Shown here: piece by piece, positions 11,003 through 23,100 of the stretch
How positions within the stretch are numbered: the first letter of the stretch is position 1
Layout: each line of letters begins with the position of its first letter
Source: Cliona cf. orientalis
Taxonomy: Eukaryota > Porifera > Demospongiae > Clionaida > Clionaidae
Direction: 5' to 3'
NCBI GenBank assembly: GCA_963930775.1
Contig: OZ005697.1
Location: forward strand, 558,001 to 622,000
Length of the DNA: 64,000 nucleotides
The notes under the pieces: generated by a model
The model's database searches: none
Seen by the model: only the letters and a program-made list of their open reading frames with translations
Told to the model about the DNA's origin: nothing
Position numbers and translations under genes: made by a program

Positions 11003-13901
11003 ATGATGTTGGAGATCCGCAGTGGTGTTCTACTGGGCAGCATGGGAGACGCTCTGGCCGCCATCACTAGAGTGGCCAGCGTCACCAAGGTCCACTCCAT
11101 CACTCACATACTCACCATAGCCAATCAACCCCCGGACTGGTCCCTAGTAGCTCACAGTGATCATCAGCAACAGCCACACAGTGATGATCAGCCAGAGCTC
11201 AGTGAAGGTCAACATGATCGGGAGAAAGAAAAAGTAGCTGTTGATAGGGGCAGTGGAAAGAAAGAAATCGAGTGTGAGGGAGGTGGTGATGTGGGAGGAG
11301 GAGGAGTGGAGGGTGAGGGGGTGAGAGGTGTGGAGGTGGAGGTGGGTGGAGTCAGGAGGGAGGCTCGCTGTGGATTCCAGACGATGTTTGTGTGTCTGCC
11401 GGACATGGCCTCCAGCAATCTGCTCCACCACTTCCCAGCCTGCTGCCAGTTCATCAGGGAGGCCCTGGACAAGAAGGGAACAGTGCTAGTACACTGGTAA
11501 GCGTAGCCTTGGCCTTGAGTGCACAAGAATGAAAGATTATAATCAAAATTACGTCATGTTTGAAAACATCTATAATCATAATTATAGAGATGGGAACCCT
11601 GCATATTTTAGTAATAGATGTGATTTGAAGTTTGACTAGTGTTGAATTTTGATACATCGACCGTACCAACTTCAGAGTGTTCTTTTGATTCCTTCTGGTG
11701 AAATTATTAATAATTCATGTTCCTTGCTTCCTCCATGCATCTAGTGAGTATGGGATATCTCGCAGTGTGTCTGTTGTCCTGGCCTACCTGATGTGGAGTG
11801 AGGGAAGATCCTTTCAGCTGCTCTATGACGAACTGAAGGAGAAGAAGCCTGAAGTAAGGTCAGTCGGCCATCGCTTCAAAGTTACTCTGATGGTGTTATC
11901 TTGCCTAGCTATACAGGCCAACCTATCAATGGTGGCACAAACATCATGAGAAGCTGTTTACGTGTTTTTTTTCTCTCCTTTCAGACCGAATCCAGGTTTT
12001 GTTGAGCAGCTGAAACTGTGGGGCTCAATGAGATGTAAGATTGACCCCAACAATAAGTCCTACCGAGCGTACCGACTTCAGCACATGGCCAAGGACATGA
12101 TTGGTAAGAAATTAATTTTGCCTCTGTTGAAATGATATTTCACTCCTTCCCCTTCGATTCCCCCCTCAGATTCAGGGTACGTCGAAAATCTTCACTCCTC
12201 CCAAGACCCCTCAACTAATGCACTGGAGTCGAGCGCTTACTTTAGGTGTAGAAAATGTCGGTAAGTAGCTATAATTATTAATTCTTCATGATTTGTAAAA
12301 ATTAATGTCGGTGGTTCATGTTTTATTAAGTACCAGAGAGATCAGGTCAGTGACTATATAGCTTCATCCCCAGTTTTTCACAATGCTACACACAGAAAAC
12401 AACTACTACACTGACCTAGATTTGCTGAGATTTATCAGTTTTGTGCTACAATAATTCTCGTTCATTCCGTTTATATAGTCGACTTCTGTTCACGGAGGAG
12501 AGTGTCCTCCAGCATGAGCTGGGGAGAGGGCAGCTGGCATTCAAGTGGCACAAGAGATCCAAGCAAACAGCAGCTGCTGCTTCTTCAACAGCTGCCACGT
12601 CCTCCTCCAGCACTGACAAGACTCAACCAGCCTCACCAAAGAAGGATGGAGAGGGTATCAAAGATGGCAGTAAGGACTCAAGCAAAGATGAAATTGAAAC
12701 ACCAGCTTCAATTTCAAGTGGTGAGATTGAGGGAGAGAGTTACTAGTAATTTTCACAAATCAATGTTCATTAATATTAATTTTTGGCATAGCACTCTCCC
12801 TTGTATGTCTTCAACTTTTTGTTAGATATAATATTATTATAGCTATCCCAATGATTTCAAAACTCCACCCAAACCTTGCTCACCCCTGTACTGTGTCTTC
12901 AAAGCTTATTATAATTCTCACTCTATCATAATATATACAGAGTCTAGGGAACAGATTGATCCTGTTCCTGACGATGCCCCTGTGCCAGTGACACCGACAG
13001 AGCTAGCTGAGTTGAGGGCCCACCTGGCCGCCGTGGTTGCCATGGACAACAGCAGCAGCTGCTCTGCCTCTCCTAGCTGCAGCTCCTACTTCATAGAGCC
13101 AGTGGAGTGGATGGAAACAATGCTGCTTGGACATGTCGAGGGAAAGGTACTGTACCGCTGGAAATATTGGTGGGAATTAAATTTGGCGGTTGAGCCCAAA
13201 ATCACTTTTGCAAGAATAATGGCGAATTTTAATTTGGCGGTTGTAATATAGACCACCAAACCGCCAAATTCAATTCCCCGCCGAATTTTTCGGCTATACG
13301 GTATATACCATATAGCCGGAAATATTGGCGGGCATTAAATTTGGCGGTTGAGCCCAAAATCGCTATTAAAAGAATATTGGCGGATTTAAATTTGGCGGTT
13401 CGGTACGGGATCGCCATACGTATATATGCGAGTAGGAAATTTTGGCGGATTTTAATTTGGCGGTTGTATTAATAGACTGCCAAACCCCCAAATTTAATTC
13501 CCCGCCAAATTTTCCGGCTATACGGTAGTATGCATGACAACACTTTAATTTGCTCTATTATGACATTATGGTATATATATAGAATGCACAGAATCTGGTA
13601 CATAGACATTGCATTGCTCCAGTAAAGTTACAGTAGGAAGAATCTACTCTACTGACTCACTCTCGTAAAAACATTGATGACCACCAATTGAACTATGCAT
13701 GCATACATAATATTTCAATGCCCTCTTCTCTGATTGCTGCAGATCCTCTGTCCAAAGTGCAGTGCTCGTCTTGGCTCCTTCAAGTGGGCAGGGGAGCAGT
13801 GTTCCTGCGGACAATGGGTCGTACCCTCCTTCCAGGTACACAGGTCAAAGGTCGACGAAACCAGAACTCTCACCAAAAGAAAGCCTATTGTTAAAACTTA
13901 A
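11003..13901 (+). CDS. DUSP12: Dual-specificity phosphatase 12 (YVH1 family)
   Basis: Seven exons: 11003-11496, 11745-11858, 11985-12103, 12170-12260, 12479-12720, 12941-13146 and 13743-13901. The sum is 1425 bp, 474 aa, in frame throughout. The N-terminal phosphatase domain has the catalytic loop HCEYGISRS (HCxxGxSRS); the Cys codon is split by intron 1. The C-terminal zinc-binding domain shows CRKC, a SYFIEPVEWM block and CPKCSARLGSFKWAGEQCSCG, diagnostic of DUSP12/Yvh1. In yeast, Yvh1 helps 60S ribosome maturation, and the zinc domain is the essential part. Oddities: a Gln/Asp/Gly/Glu-rich insert of about 70 residues (about 52-120) inside the phosphatase domain before the catalytic loop, and a Ser/Thr/Lys-rich low-complexity stretch in exon 5. 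ATG 11003 was chosen because MMLEIRSG begins the conserved N-terminus. The last intron carries two MITE copies. Confidence 0.95.
13153..13527. mobile_element. Two adjacent MITE copies in the DUSP12 intron
   Basis: Copy 1 is about 13153-13303 and copy 2 about 13306-13527. Each begins with a TACCG/TACCATATAGCCGG-type end followed by AATATTGG(C/T)GGG and AAATTTGGCGGTT, and ends with the inverse (CCGCCAAATTT, then CGGCTATACGGTA). Copy 2 has an extra internal block. A third copy lies in RABL6 at 42120-42275. No coding capacity. Confidence 0.8.
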
Positions 13902-13967
13902 TGATTTTCAGCACTATTAAATTTTGTACAATAATTATTGATTATCAACATACATCGGCGTGTGTAC

Positions 13968-13982
13968 TGAGCATGCGCAGTA
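13968..13982 (+). promoter_or_regulatory. NRF1-like palindrome upstream of gene D
   Basis: GAGCATGCGCAGT lies about 130 bp before the gene D start codon. GCATGCGCA is the known core of NRF1 sites in animal promoters. It is a single motif match, so a functional role is inferred only. Confidence 0.35.
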
Positions 13983-14107
13983 AGCTTACCAATTTTAGGG
14001 GAAGTGAAGCTGTACCGCCCGATATTATACAGCTCGATATTCTGCTGTCATTTGGTGATAAATCAATTAGTTTCTGCTGATAGTACAAAAGAAAGTCCTC
14101 CGGCGCC

Positions 14108-17100
14108 ATGTCTACGCGCCCGGAGGACTTGGAAGTCGAACTCCGTGAAGTTGTTCTAGCGCTCAAAGACGTCGCCGGCACACAATGGTACGATCTGGGG
14201 CTCCAGTTACGACTGTCGCCTTCCATCCTGGACACGATCGCTGCTCACCATAATGTCGACGACCATAAGCGAATGATGCTGAGAAAATGGCTCCAAATGG
14301 ACCCAGGGGCCAGCTGGGAGAGATTGGCTGCCGCGTTGGCCCTCATAGGACACGAAACCACTGCTGCTAAAGTTAGAAGCCAATTTGTGAAGGTCGCTGC
14401 ACAACTTGTCACTGATGAAGAACAAGACGAAATACGTGAGTTTTTCAATTCCTTTTTTTGCAGCTACATGAAGGTCTATCGGATTATATAATATAGCTAA
14501 GTGTTTTACAGTGGTTTGCAGCTCACTTGGAGCACATGCAGGTGCAAAAAAGACATACCACTACACCACAAGTACTCAAAAAGCCTTGGTGTGGTTTGTT
14601 GTAGAGTTTATTAAATACAATTGCAAATGAGCTGAAATCCACTGTAATCGCAATATGACGGTTGTGATTATTCTGCTGCTAAGTATTGAGACAATAAACG
14701 GCATATACATGCCTTGAATGCCTCAGTAACAATTTTAGGATCTTATATATCTATATTATGCAGGTGTTGCTTTAACTGAGAATAATCTGCAAAAGATCAA
14801 GGGGAAGTTCTCATCTCTCGCCCACGAGGTGCAATCGGCCTTACAATCTTGTCAAGCCAGCGTTAGTGAGGTATATAACTTCCTCGTTCGTTGCTTCTCA
14901 CGAGATGACTGGATTCAAAACCCTTCAAGCTTCGACCAGCTTTTCAATGCCCTGTCTGTGACCAAACTCTGGCATTATGATCATTACAGCCCATTGGAAG
15001 AGATTGTAAAGAAGTTCCTACCGAGTGATGCTACTATCAAGAGGCTCATGACCGAGTACAAAAGTCATCTCACTGGCTTTTATACTACGACAAAGATAGC
15101 CGACTTCATGAAAATGCATAGCTCCGAGTTTGAGGATACCGACCAGATCCAAGATCCTCAGGAAGCACTTCCAGTTGATACCTACACTTTCAAGGATTAT
15201 CGCCGGCTGAAGGTAACGCTGAATCTTGGTCAGAGAAAGATCTCCGCCCTGACGCTGTCCTACATTGATGAGCTTTGGAGGTCTCTGGCGGAGGAGTTTG
15301 ATATTCCCTCCCTGACAGCTGTAGTCGATTCAATCGTGAAAGGGAGCCTGCAAGTGTCCTGGCTGATCCTACCCCACATAGCTGAAACGATTGTATCTGC
15401 TTCTGCTATGAATCTACAATTTTTCCATCATCATGATATTTTTCGTGTGGAAGTTGATAGCTTCGTTATTTTCGATGAGGAAAAATTGGTAAGCCCATGT
15501 TTGACTTATGGAATAAATATTGGCACATTTTTTATTTGAGTCCTGATGGCACATGATTTCCAACATAATTAGTAAGAAATTTTGCACTGGTAAGCTTGAA
15601 TTATGAAGGCAGGCCTTTCTTCTTTTCCTTCCTGAGTATGTGGTAGCTGTCTAGAGCAAACATTGAAGATAGGGAATTTCCACCACCCTGTCAAACCCCA
15701 GGATGTGGTTCACACAGGGTACAAATGAAGCACCACAGTGCAAAAATCCCTTAGTGGGTGGGCTATGAAGTCACTCATGTACACATCATTCTATATTGTA
15801 GGTTGGATGTGAGCAATACCTGTTTGAAATCTGTCGAGGAGATGCTGATATTAGCAATCTTGGAAAACTCATAGGTTATGGTGTGGATCTCAATGGTCTG
15901 GATGAAGTAAGTGTGGTTTAGCTAGTGGTGTGTTAGTATACTTCCTGCCATGTGATGATGTAATTGATTTATTAATAGAACGGCTATTCCCCACTGTATC
16001 ATGCCTGTCGCAAAGGTCAACTCGAGACAGCTAAGGTGTTATTAAGTCATGGTGCTCTAGTCAATCAAATAAACAACGTGAGCTAGTTAACAAAGTTTCT
16101 AAAAATTATATGTCCTCATGTGTACTTTTATAGCGATATATTATGGTAATATTAGAATTCCTTCGGTGATGTTCCCCTGATTGCTGCCTGTGGCAATGGA
16201 GATGCTGAGATTGCAACACTGCTGATCGATAAGGGTGCCCTGGTAAACTTCCAAAATCTGGTACGACAATACCTGCCATTCATACTCACACACAATTAAA
16301 AATTAATATTGACCAATCTTACACCACTATAATAATATTATAGTCTCATGGCAGTTCACCCCTACACATTGCATGTGTGAAGAATCATCTGCATATTACT
16401 AAATTGCTGCTTGAGAGAGGAGCACAAGTGGATATGCTGAATAAGGTAAGCTTATTCGCTTCCAAATTAAAATTTGAATTTCTTACAAATTTCCATGTTG
16501 TCATAAATGTAGCTATATTCTATCATTTTTGTGGTTATAGAAATTAGGTTTGTCAGCGCTGCACTTTTCAAGCAGAAAAGGCCATAATGAATTGGTTCAG
16601 ATGTTATTGGAATATCAAGCTGAAGTTAACATACTAACTGATGTAAGATTAAACTTTCCTTGGGCAATTAGCAAACCCAGTATATCATGTAATTTGTATG
16701 CTCTTTCAGGACAAGTGGAGCAACACTCCGTTGATTGAAGCTTGTCTAAATGGACACGCTAAAGCAGCAAGAATACTACTGGACCATGGGGCAGCTGTAC
16801 ACTACTTTAATAAGGTGGCAAAATATTATTGTATTGCTGGTTGCAAGCTAATCACACACACTATCCAATAGAGTAACGATAAGGATGCCAATTGCATGGC
16901 AGTTATGTATTATTATGCATTCTTGAGGAGGTCAAAGAGTTCATTTTCTGAAAAATATGGTACTATTATTACTTGTAGGAAGGTTCAGCTCTACACATCT
17001 CAAGTAGAAGAGGTTATAATGAAATAGTTGAAATGCTATTGCAATATCAAGCTCAAGTGAATGAACCGATGCACGTAAGATGCTAGCTGCCATAGCTGTA

Positions 17101-20100
17101 TTCTATAACTATTAATTTAGTGAGTTTATTATGCACATGGTCATAGGATGAGTGGGGCAACTCTCCCCTCATGGAAGCGTGTCGATCTGGACACGTTGAA
17201 ACAGCCAGGATACTACTAAAGCACAGGGCTAATGTGGACCAACAGAATGGGGTACCTGTTAATTAATGCACTCTGATATGTAGTTAATGTTTAAATTTTC
17301 TGTTGTGCTCCAGTATGGCCAATCGGCTCTTCACTGTGCAAGCTCTGCTGGTGAGATAGAGTGTGTGGAAGTGCTACTGAAGTATGGAGCTCAAGTGGAT
17401 CTTCCAGTATGGTTATGATTCTAGACAAGCTAATTTTGTATGATCTAATGATCCTATCTTACAAGCTAAATCGCGGTATCTCAATATTATTTCAGCATTA
17501 CAATATTATGTAGGCATCTGAGCTGAGCAACTCATAACCCAAAATATTGGCCTCAGTGTGTGCTTTACATGCTATTTTTTCGTCAGTTATGTTTATCAAC
17601 AGTGCACTAGTGTTAATACATGATGATCTGGAACATTAAGTTTTGTGCATGGGACTTACAGTAGTGTGCGTTTTCATAACACTCATGCAGGATGAGAATC
17701 ACAACACATCAATGATGGAGGCATGCTATGGTGGACATGTTGAAACAGCCAGGGTACTACTGGAACACAGGGCTATTGTAAATTATCGAAATAAGGTAAT
17801 GCCTAGTATCAAGGGCTTATTGAGCCGCTGAAGGAGAAAGAGAGAGAGAGTATATATCTTACTTCCTATTGCTGTGTGCAAATACCCTATATATGCCAAG
17901 TATAGATATCAAGTTACGCAATCTAACTTACCACAAACGTCTGGCATAGCACAACCACATACAATCATGTGCTTGTGGTAGTGGTCTATCTAATTAGTCA
18001 TAGTGAGCAATAATCAGCGCTAATTAAATACTATGGGTGGTCATGCACCACCACATTGACCTCTGTACTTGGCAAAGGGTCACAGCAAACAGTCTCTTTC
18101 CTACTCTTATACTCTTGCTAATATTACTAGGGAAATGCACAGCATTGTGGGGCGAGCCTGAGCGACAGAGATAATGCACAGTGATTATGTTGCGCCATGC
18201 CCTTGAACTACAAACTATAGGCTGCATGATGCACGCTTGTAGACTGGCCTCTTTCTCTTCTGTCGACTCTGTCGCTAGTAAATTCTATCTCTTACAACTT
18301 TTGAGCTAAGGCTCCGATTGACAACGAACTCTGTATCGCTCTTGCCACCTACCCTCTGAAGCCTCATTTCTGAGCTTTTCGCTGGTTTATGCTTGTTCAG
18401 CGTTCATAGCGCGAGCGATCAGAGCCTGAATATAAATTTGCAAATTGTTGAATTAGAGCAGCATATATACGGAATGATGGACGTTGGGCGGGGCGTAACT
18501 AAGGACCAACGTACCATATATATACATATATCTATCCCATTCGCACAGTTCATACCCGTTTATGTGGGGCTCGCTCAGGCTCGCCCCAATAATATTGCAC
18601 TGCTGCTACAATGTCGCAGTTGTATAATAATTATTTATGACACATTGATAATGCTGCCATTGTAGAGGGGTTACTCAGCATTATCTCTAGCAAGTGCGAA
18701 TGGCTCTGTTGAAATTGTGAAGGTTTTGTTAGAATTTGAAGCTCAAGTGAACCTACCAAACGATGTAAGATGGAGAATCCAATTTGTGACTTCAGCGTTT
18801 AATGTGCCTGTTGTCACAGAATGAATGGGGCAACATGGCTCTATCTCTTGCGTGTGCGGGTGGCTATATTGAAACAGCCAGAGTACTACTGGACCACAGG
18901 GTATATGTGAATTATCAAAATAAGGTGAAATCTTTGAAATTTGTACCTTCATTTGAAACTGCCCACTGAAGCTAGGGATATTGCACTATAGAAAAGTCAA
19001 TCAGCTCTTCACTGTGCAAGCAATGCTGGTGAGACAGAGTGTGTGGAAGTGCTATTGAAGTATGGAGCTCAAGTGGACCCACTAGTAAGATACTATAGTG
19101 TGATCCCACGGTTTAATATTATAATATTATAGGCAAACTGGTCAAAATTGTGTGCAGGCACGATAAAAATGTGACCGCCAGGCCCGCTTGACTTACATAA
19201 TATTATTCATGCATAGAAATATCGCTTTACGGTATAATAATAATTATGCTGGTGATGAGACTCAGCATATATTCGTGCAGGATGCCTATGGAAACACTCC
19301 CCTGATCAAGGCGTGTGAACGTGGATATGTTGAAACAGCAAGGATACTATTAGACCATGGCACAAGAATGGATCACCGAAGCAAAGTAAAATCTTTATAT
19401 ACCCTTCAAGTGCAACCAATCAAGCTACAATGTTGTCATGATTATATAACTTACTTTGCTATTGTAGAGGGGTTATTCAGCTTTGTCCCTAGCAAGTGCA
19501 AGTGGGTGTGTTGAAGTTGTGAAGGTATTGTTGGAATTTGGAGCCCAAGTGGACCTACCAAACGATGTAAAACAACATCATAGATTTGTAATTATTACTT
19601 TGCATTGATGTACATACATGGTGTGTGCCGCAGCATGACTCGGGAAGCACTCCTCTATCTCTTGCATGTGCATATGGACACGTCGAAACAGCCAGGGTTC
19701 TACTGGAATATGGAGCATATGTGGACCAGCAAAATAAGGTTTGGGGATTCAACTGAACATTCACATGAAACTGCTCATTGAGTGATATTGCACTATAGAA
19801 AGGCCAATCAGCTCTTCACTGTGCAAGCTTTGCTGGTGAGACAGAGTGTGTGGAAGTGCTATTGAAGTATGGAGCTCAAGTGGACCTTCTAGTAAGATGT
19901 CGTGTACAGAATTTTGATCAGTTTGGGGTTGTAATAGTATAAAAAGCTTAACCACATCCCCAGTAGCTGCATAGTTCTAATGGTGCATGTGGTAAAAGGT
20001 CGTCAATATAGTACAAGCCACAGTGCCTCAATTGCAGAAATGGAGTCTGAGACAGACTCTTGACCTCGACAGGGACAAGTTTCGATGCTTCAGTCACAGG

Positions 20101-23100
20101 AGGTGAACTCGACAGCACAGTACAGCTTTTGAACTTCAGATCGGTCGTGGCATAATGCGTGCAATACATAGCGCAAGGGTTGCTTTATTTATCCACGGGA
20201 TTATGTCAGCCAAGAGAATGCATAAAGTTCGACCAGCGGTACTTATTGGAGAGAGTAGCACTCGGCTTTAAATGTATTTGCTGGATACAGGCGTCAGATA
20301 CACTACATACATACCGATTTTCATGTGACTAAATCTGCATTATGCATACTCCTATGCATGTGACTTGTGTTTTTTTTTTTCCAAACTTCTGCAGACCAAC
20401 AACAGCAATACTGCCTTGATCAAAGCCTGTGAACATGGACACATTGAAACAGCAAGAGTACTACTTGATCATGGCGCTGTTGTGGACTATCAAAATAAGG
20501 TGAAGTTTTTTGATACTCACTGAATGATTCCTACTACCATAACTGTGACATGTCAACAATTCTTGTTGACATTGTAGAAGGGTTATTCAGCTTTATCTAC
20601 ATCGAGCAAGAATGGCTGTGTTGAAGTTGTGACCGTATTATTAGAATTTGGAGCCCAAGTGGACCTACCAAATGATGTAGGGTGGCATTGTAAATTTGTG
20701 ACTGTAGCATTAAAATTAATATACATGTTGCCACAGAATGAATGGGGTGACACTTCACTATCTTTTGCATGTGCGGGAGGATACGTTGAAACAGCCATGG
20801 TACTACTGGAGCACGGAGCATATGTGGACCATCAAAATAAGGTTTCTGAATTCTCTACATTAACATGAAACTGCTCACTGATGGATGTTGCACCACAGTA
20901 TGGCCAATCAGCTCTTCACCATGCAAGCTCTGCTGGTGAGACAGGGTGTGTGGAAGTGCTATTGAAGTATGGAGCTCAAGTGGACCTTCCAGTAAGATGT
21001 GATGTGATGTGATGTGATGTGATGTGATGTGATGTGATATGATGTGATGTGATGTGATGTGATGTGATGTAGAGAAATGGATCCAGGGTTGAGGTGTTCT
21101 GTTTAGCAAACTGGGCAACTGTTTCAATTGTTGCGGTGGGCAGTGTTTGACATGTCACTTAGTGTGTTTTTTCAAAACTTCTGCAGAGCAATAACGGCAA
21201 TACTCCCCTGATCAAGGCCTGTGAACATGGACTGATTGAAACAGCAAGGGTACTACTGGACCACGGCGCTGCTATGGGCCATCATAATGTGGTGAAATAG
21301 TATTTTAATACTCTCATCTCACAAAAGAGGGTCCACTATGGCTTGTCCGCCCATCCCCAATTTTGCTGTCTGGTTGAAAGAGTACCCACCTAGCACAAGC
21401 ATTGCAAATAAGGATATCATAGTCTAAGCAGATGTGGACCTCTTTTTCGTGAGGCTATGGACACTATTATTCCCCAACAAGCATGACTGATGGGATCTAA
21501 AATTAATATTTTTGCCATTTTAGAAAGGTTACTCAGCTCTGTCTTTATCAAGCGAGAATGGCTGTGTTGACGTTGTGAAGGTATTATTGAAATTTGGAGC
21601 CCAAGTGGATCTACCAAATGATGTAAGATAGAATTAATATGAATTATTTGTGAATTTATGACTGTAGCATAAATATACATGTTGCCACAGAATGAATGGG
21701 GTGACACTCCACTATCTCTTGCGTGTGCGGGAGGATACGTTGAAACAGCCATAATACTACTGGAGCATGGAGCATATGTGGACCATCAAAATAAGGTTTC
21801 TGAATTCTGTGTTAATTTTAAATTGCCCACTAAGGCTAGGGATATTGCACTATCATAGAGTCGGTAGACTCTATAAGTAGGGATTGCCGCAGAGGGCCAA
21901 AAAGTACATAAGCAAGATTTGTAGGGATAATCACATCCACTATACGCTTGCTTTTTCTCGATTATCATGCACCTAACTTGTTCGCTAAGTGCTCTAGACT
22001 TGTGTGTAGAAGATATTACTGTTTTTACATCCCTCAAAAAGCAAGTGTAGGGATGTATAGTGGATGTGATTATCCCTACAAATCTTGTTTATGTACTTTT
22101 TGACCCTGCCATCCCTACTTCATCCTTCAATATTATTTTTATACTTGTAGAAAGGTCAATCAGCTCTTCACTGTGCAAGCTATGCTGGTGAGACAGAGTG
22201 TGTGGAAGTGCTATTGAAGTATGGAGCTCAAGTGGACCTTCCAGTAAGCTCTCAATGATAGAGCACCTATAGAATTATATATTATAAGTGGCCGCCTTGG
22301 GCTAAAGGCTTCCCCTTAGGTTTGGGATTGGTAGTAACCTATTGAATTTTTATATGATGTACAGAAATGGATCAGAAGCATAATAATATTATTATTAATT
22401 TTGGCTCAGTCCTGAGCTAGCTAATTGATTTTATGCTTCTGGACATACTTCTATTGAGGCAGTAGCCCTGTGTGGCTCTTTCCAATATAACACCACTGGA
22501 CTCTTATGCAGAGCATGAATGGCAATACTGGCCTCATCAAAGCTTGTGGATGTGGACATATTGAAACTGCAAAGGTACTACTGGAACACGGGGCTGTTGT
22601 GGACTATCAAAATAAGGTAATACCTGTTATAATAATATTATTATACTGCTATTAGAATGTCACAATCATTAAAACTGTATGTTTATGACGATAATGCTGC
22701 CATTGTAGAGGGGTTACTCAGCATTATCTCTAGCAAGTGCGAATGGCTCTGTTGAAATTGTGAAGGTTTTGTTAGAATTTGGAGCTCAAGTGAACCTACC
22801 AAACAATGTAAGATGGAGAATCCAATTTATAGGTTAATGCATTTAGGCTTACCACAGAATGTATGGGGAAATACTGCTCTATCTCGTGCATCTGGAGGTG
22901 GACATGCTGAAATAGCCAAAGTGCTACTGGAACATGGTGCATATGTGGACTATAGAAATAAGGTTCATCTCTTTATAATATTTGATAATATTGCTGATTC
23001 AGAATGATACTGCACCAACAGTATGGCCAATCAGCCCTTTGGTGTGCAGCATTTGCTAATAAGACAGAGTGTGCAAAAGTGCTATTGAAGTTTGGAGCTC

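Noticed and set aside
11144..11526. Minus-strand Ser/Pro/Thr-rich ORFs over DUSP12 exon 1
   Set aside because: Complement of the Gly/Glu/Val-rich insert; DUSP12 catalytic and zinc motifs are on the plus strand.
20215..20290. Possible tRNA (GTTCGACC string)
   Set aside because: No matching A box, acceptor stem or cloverleaf could be drawn.
20996..21070. Possible CRISPR-like array
   Set aside because: Uniform 5-bp units with no spacers; a microsatellite in a eukaryotic intron.
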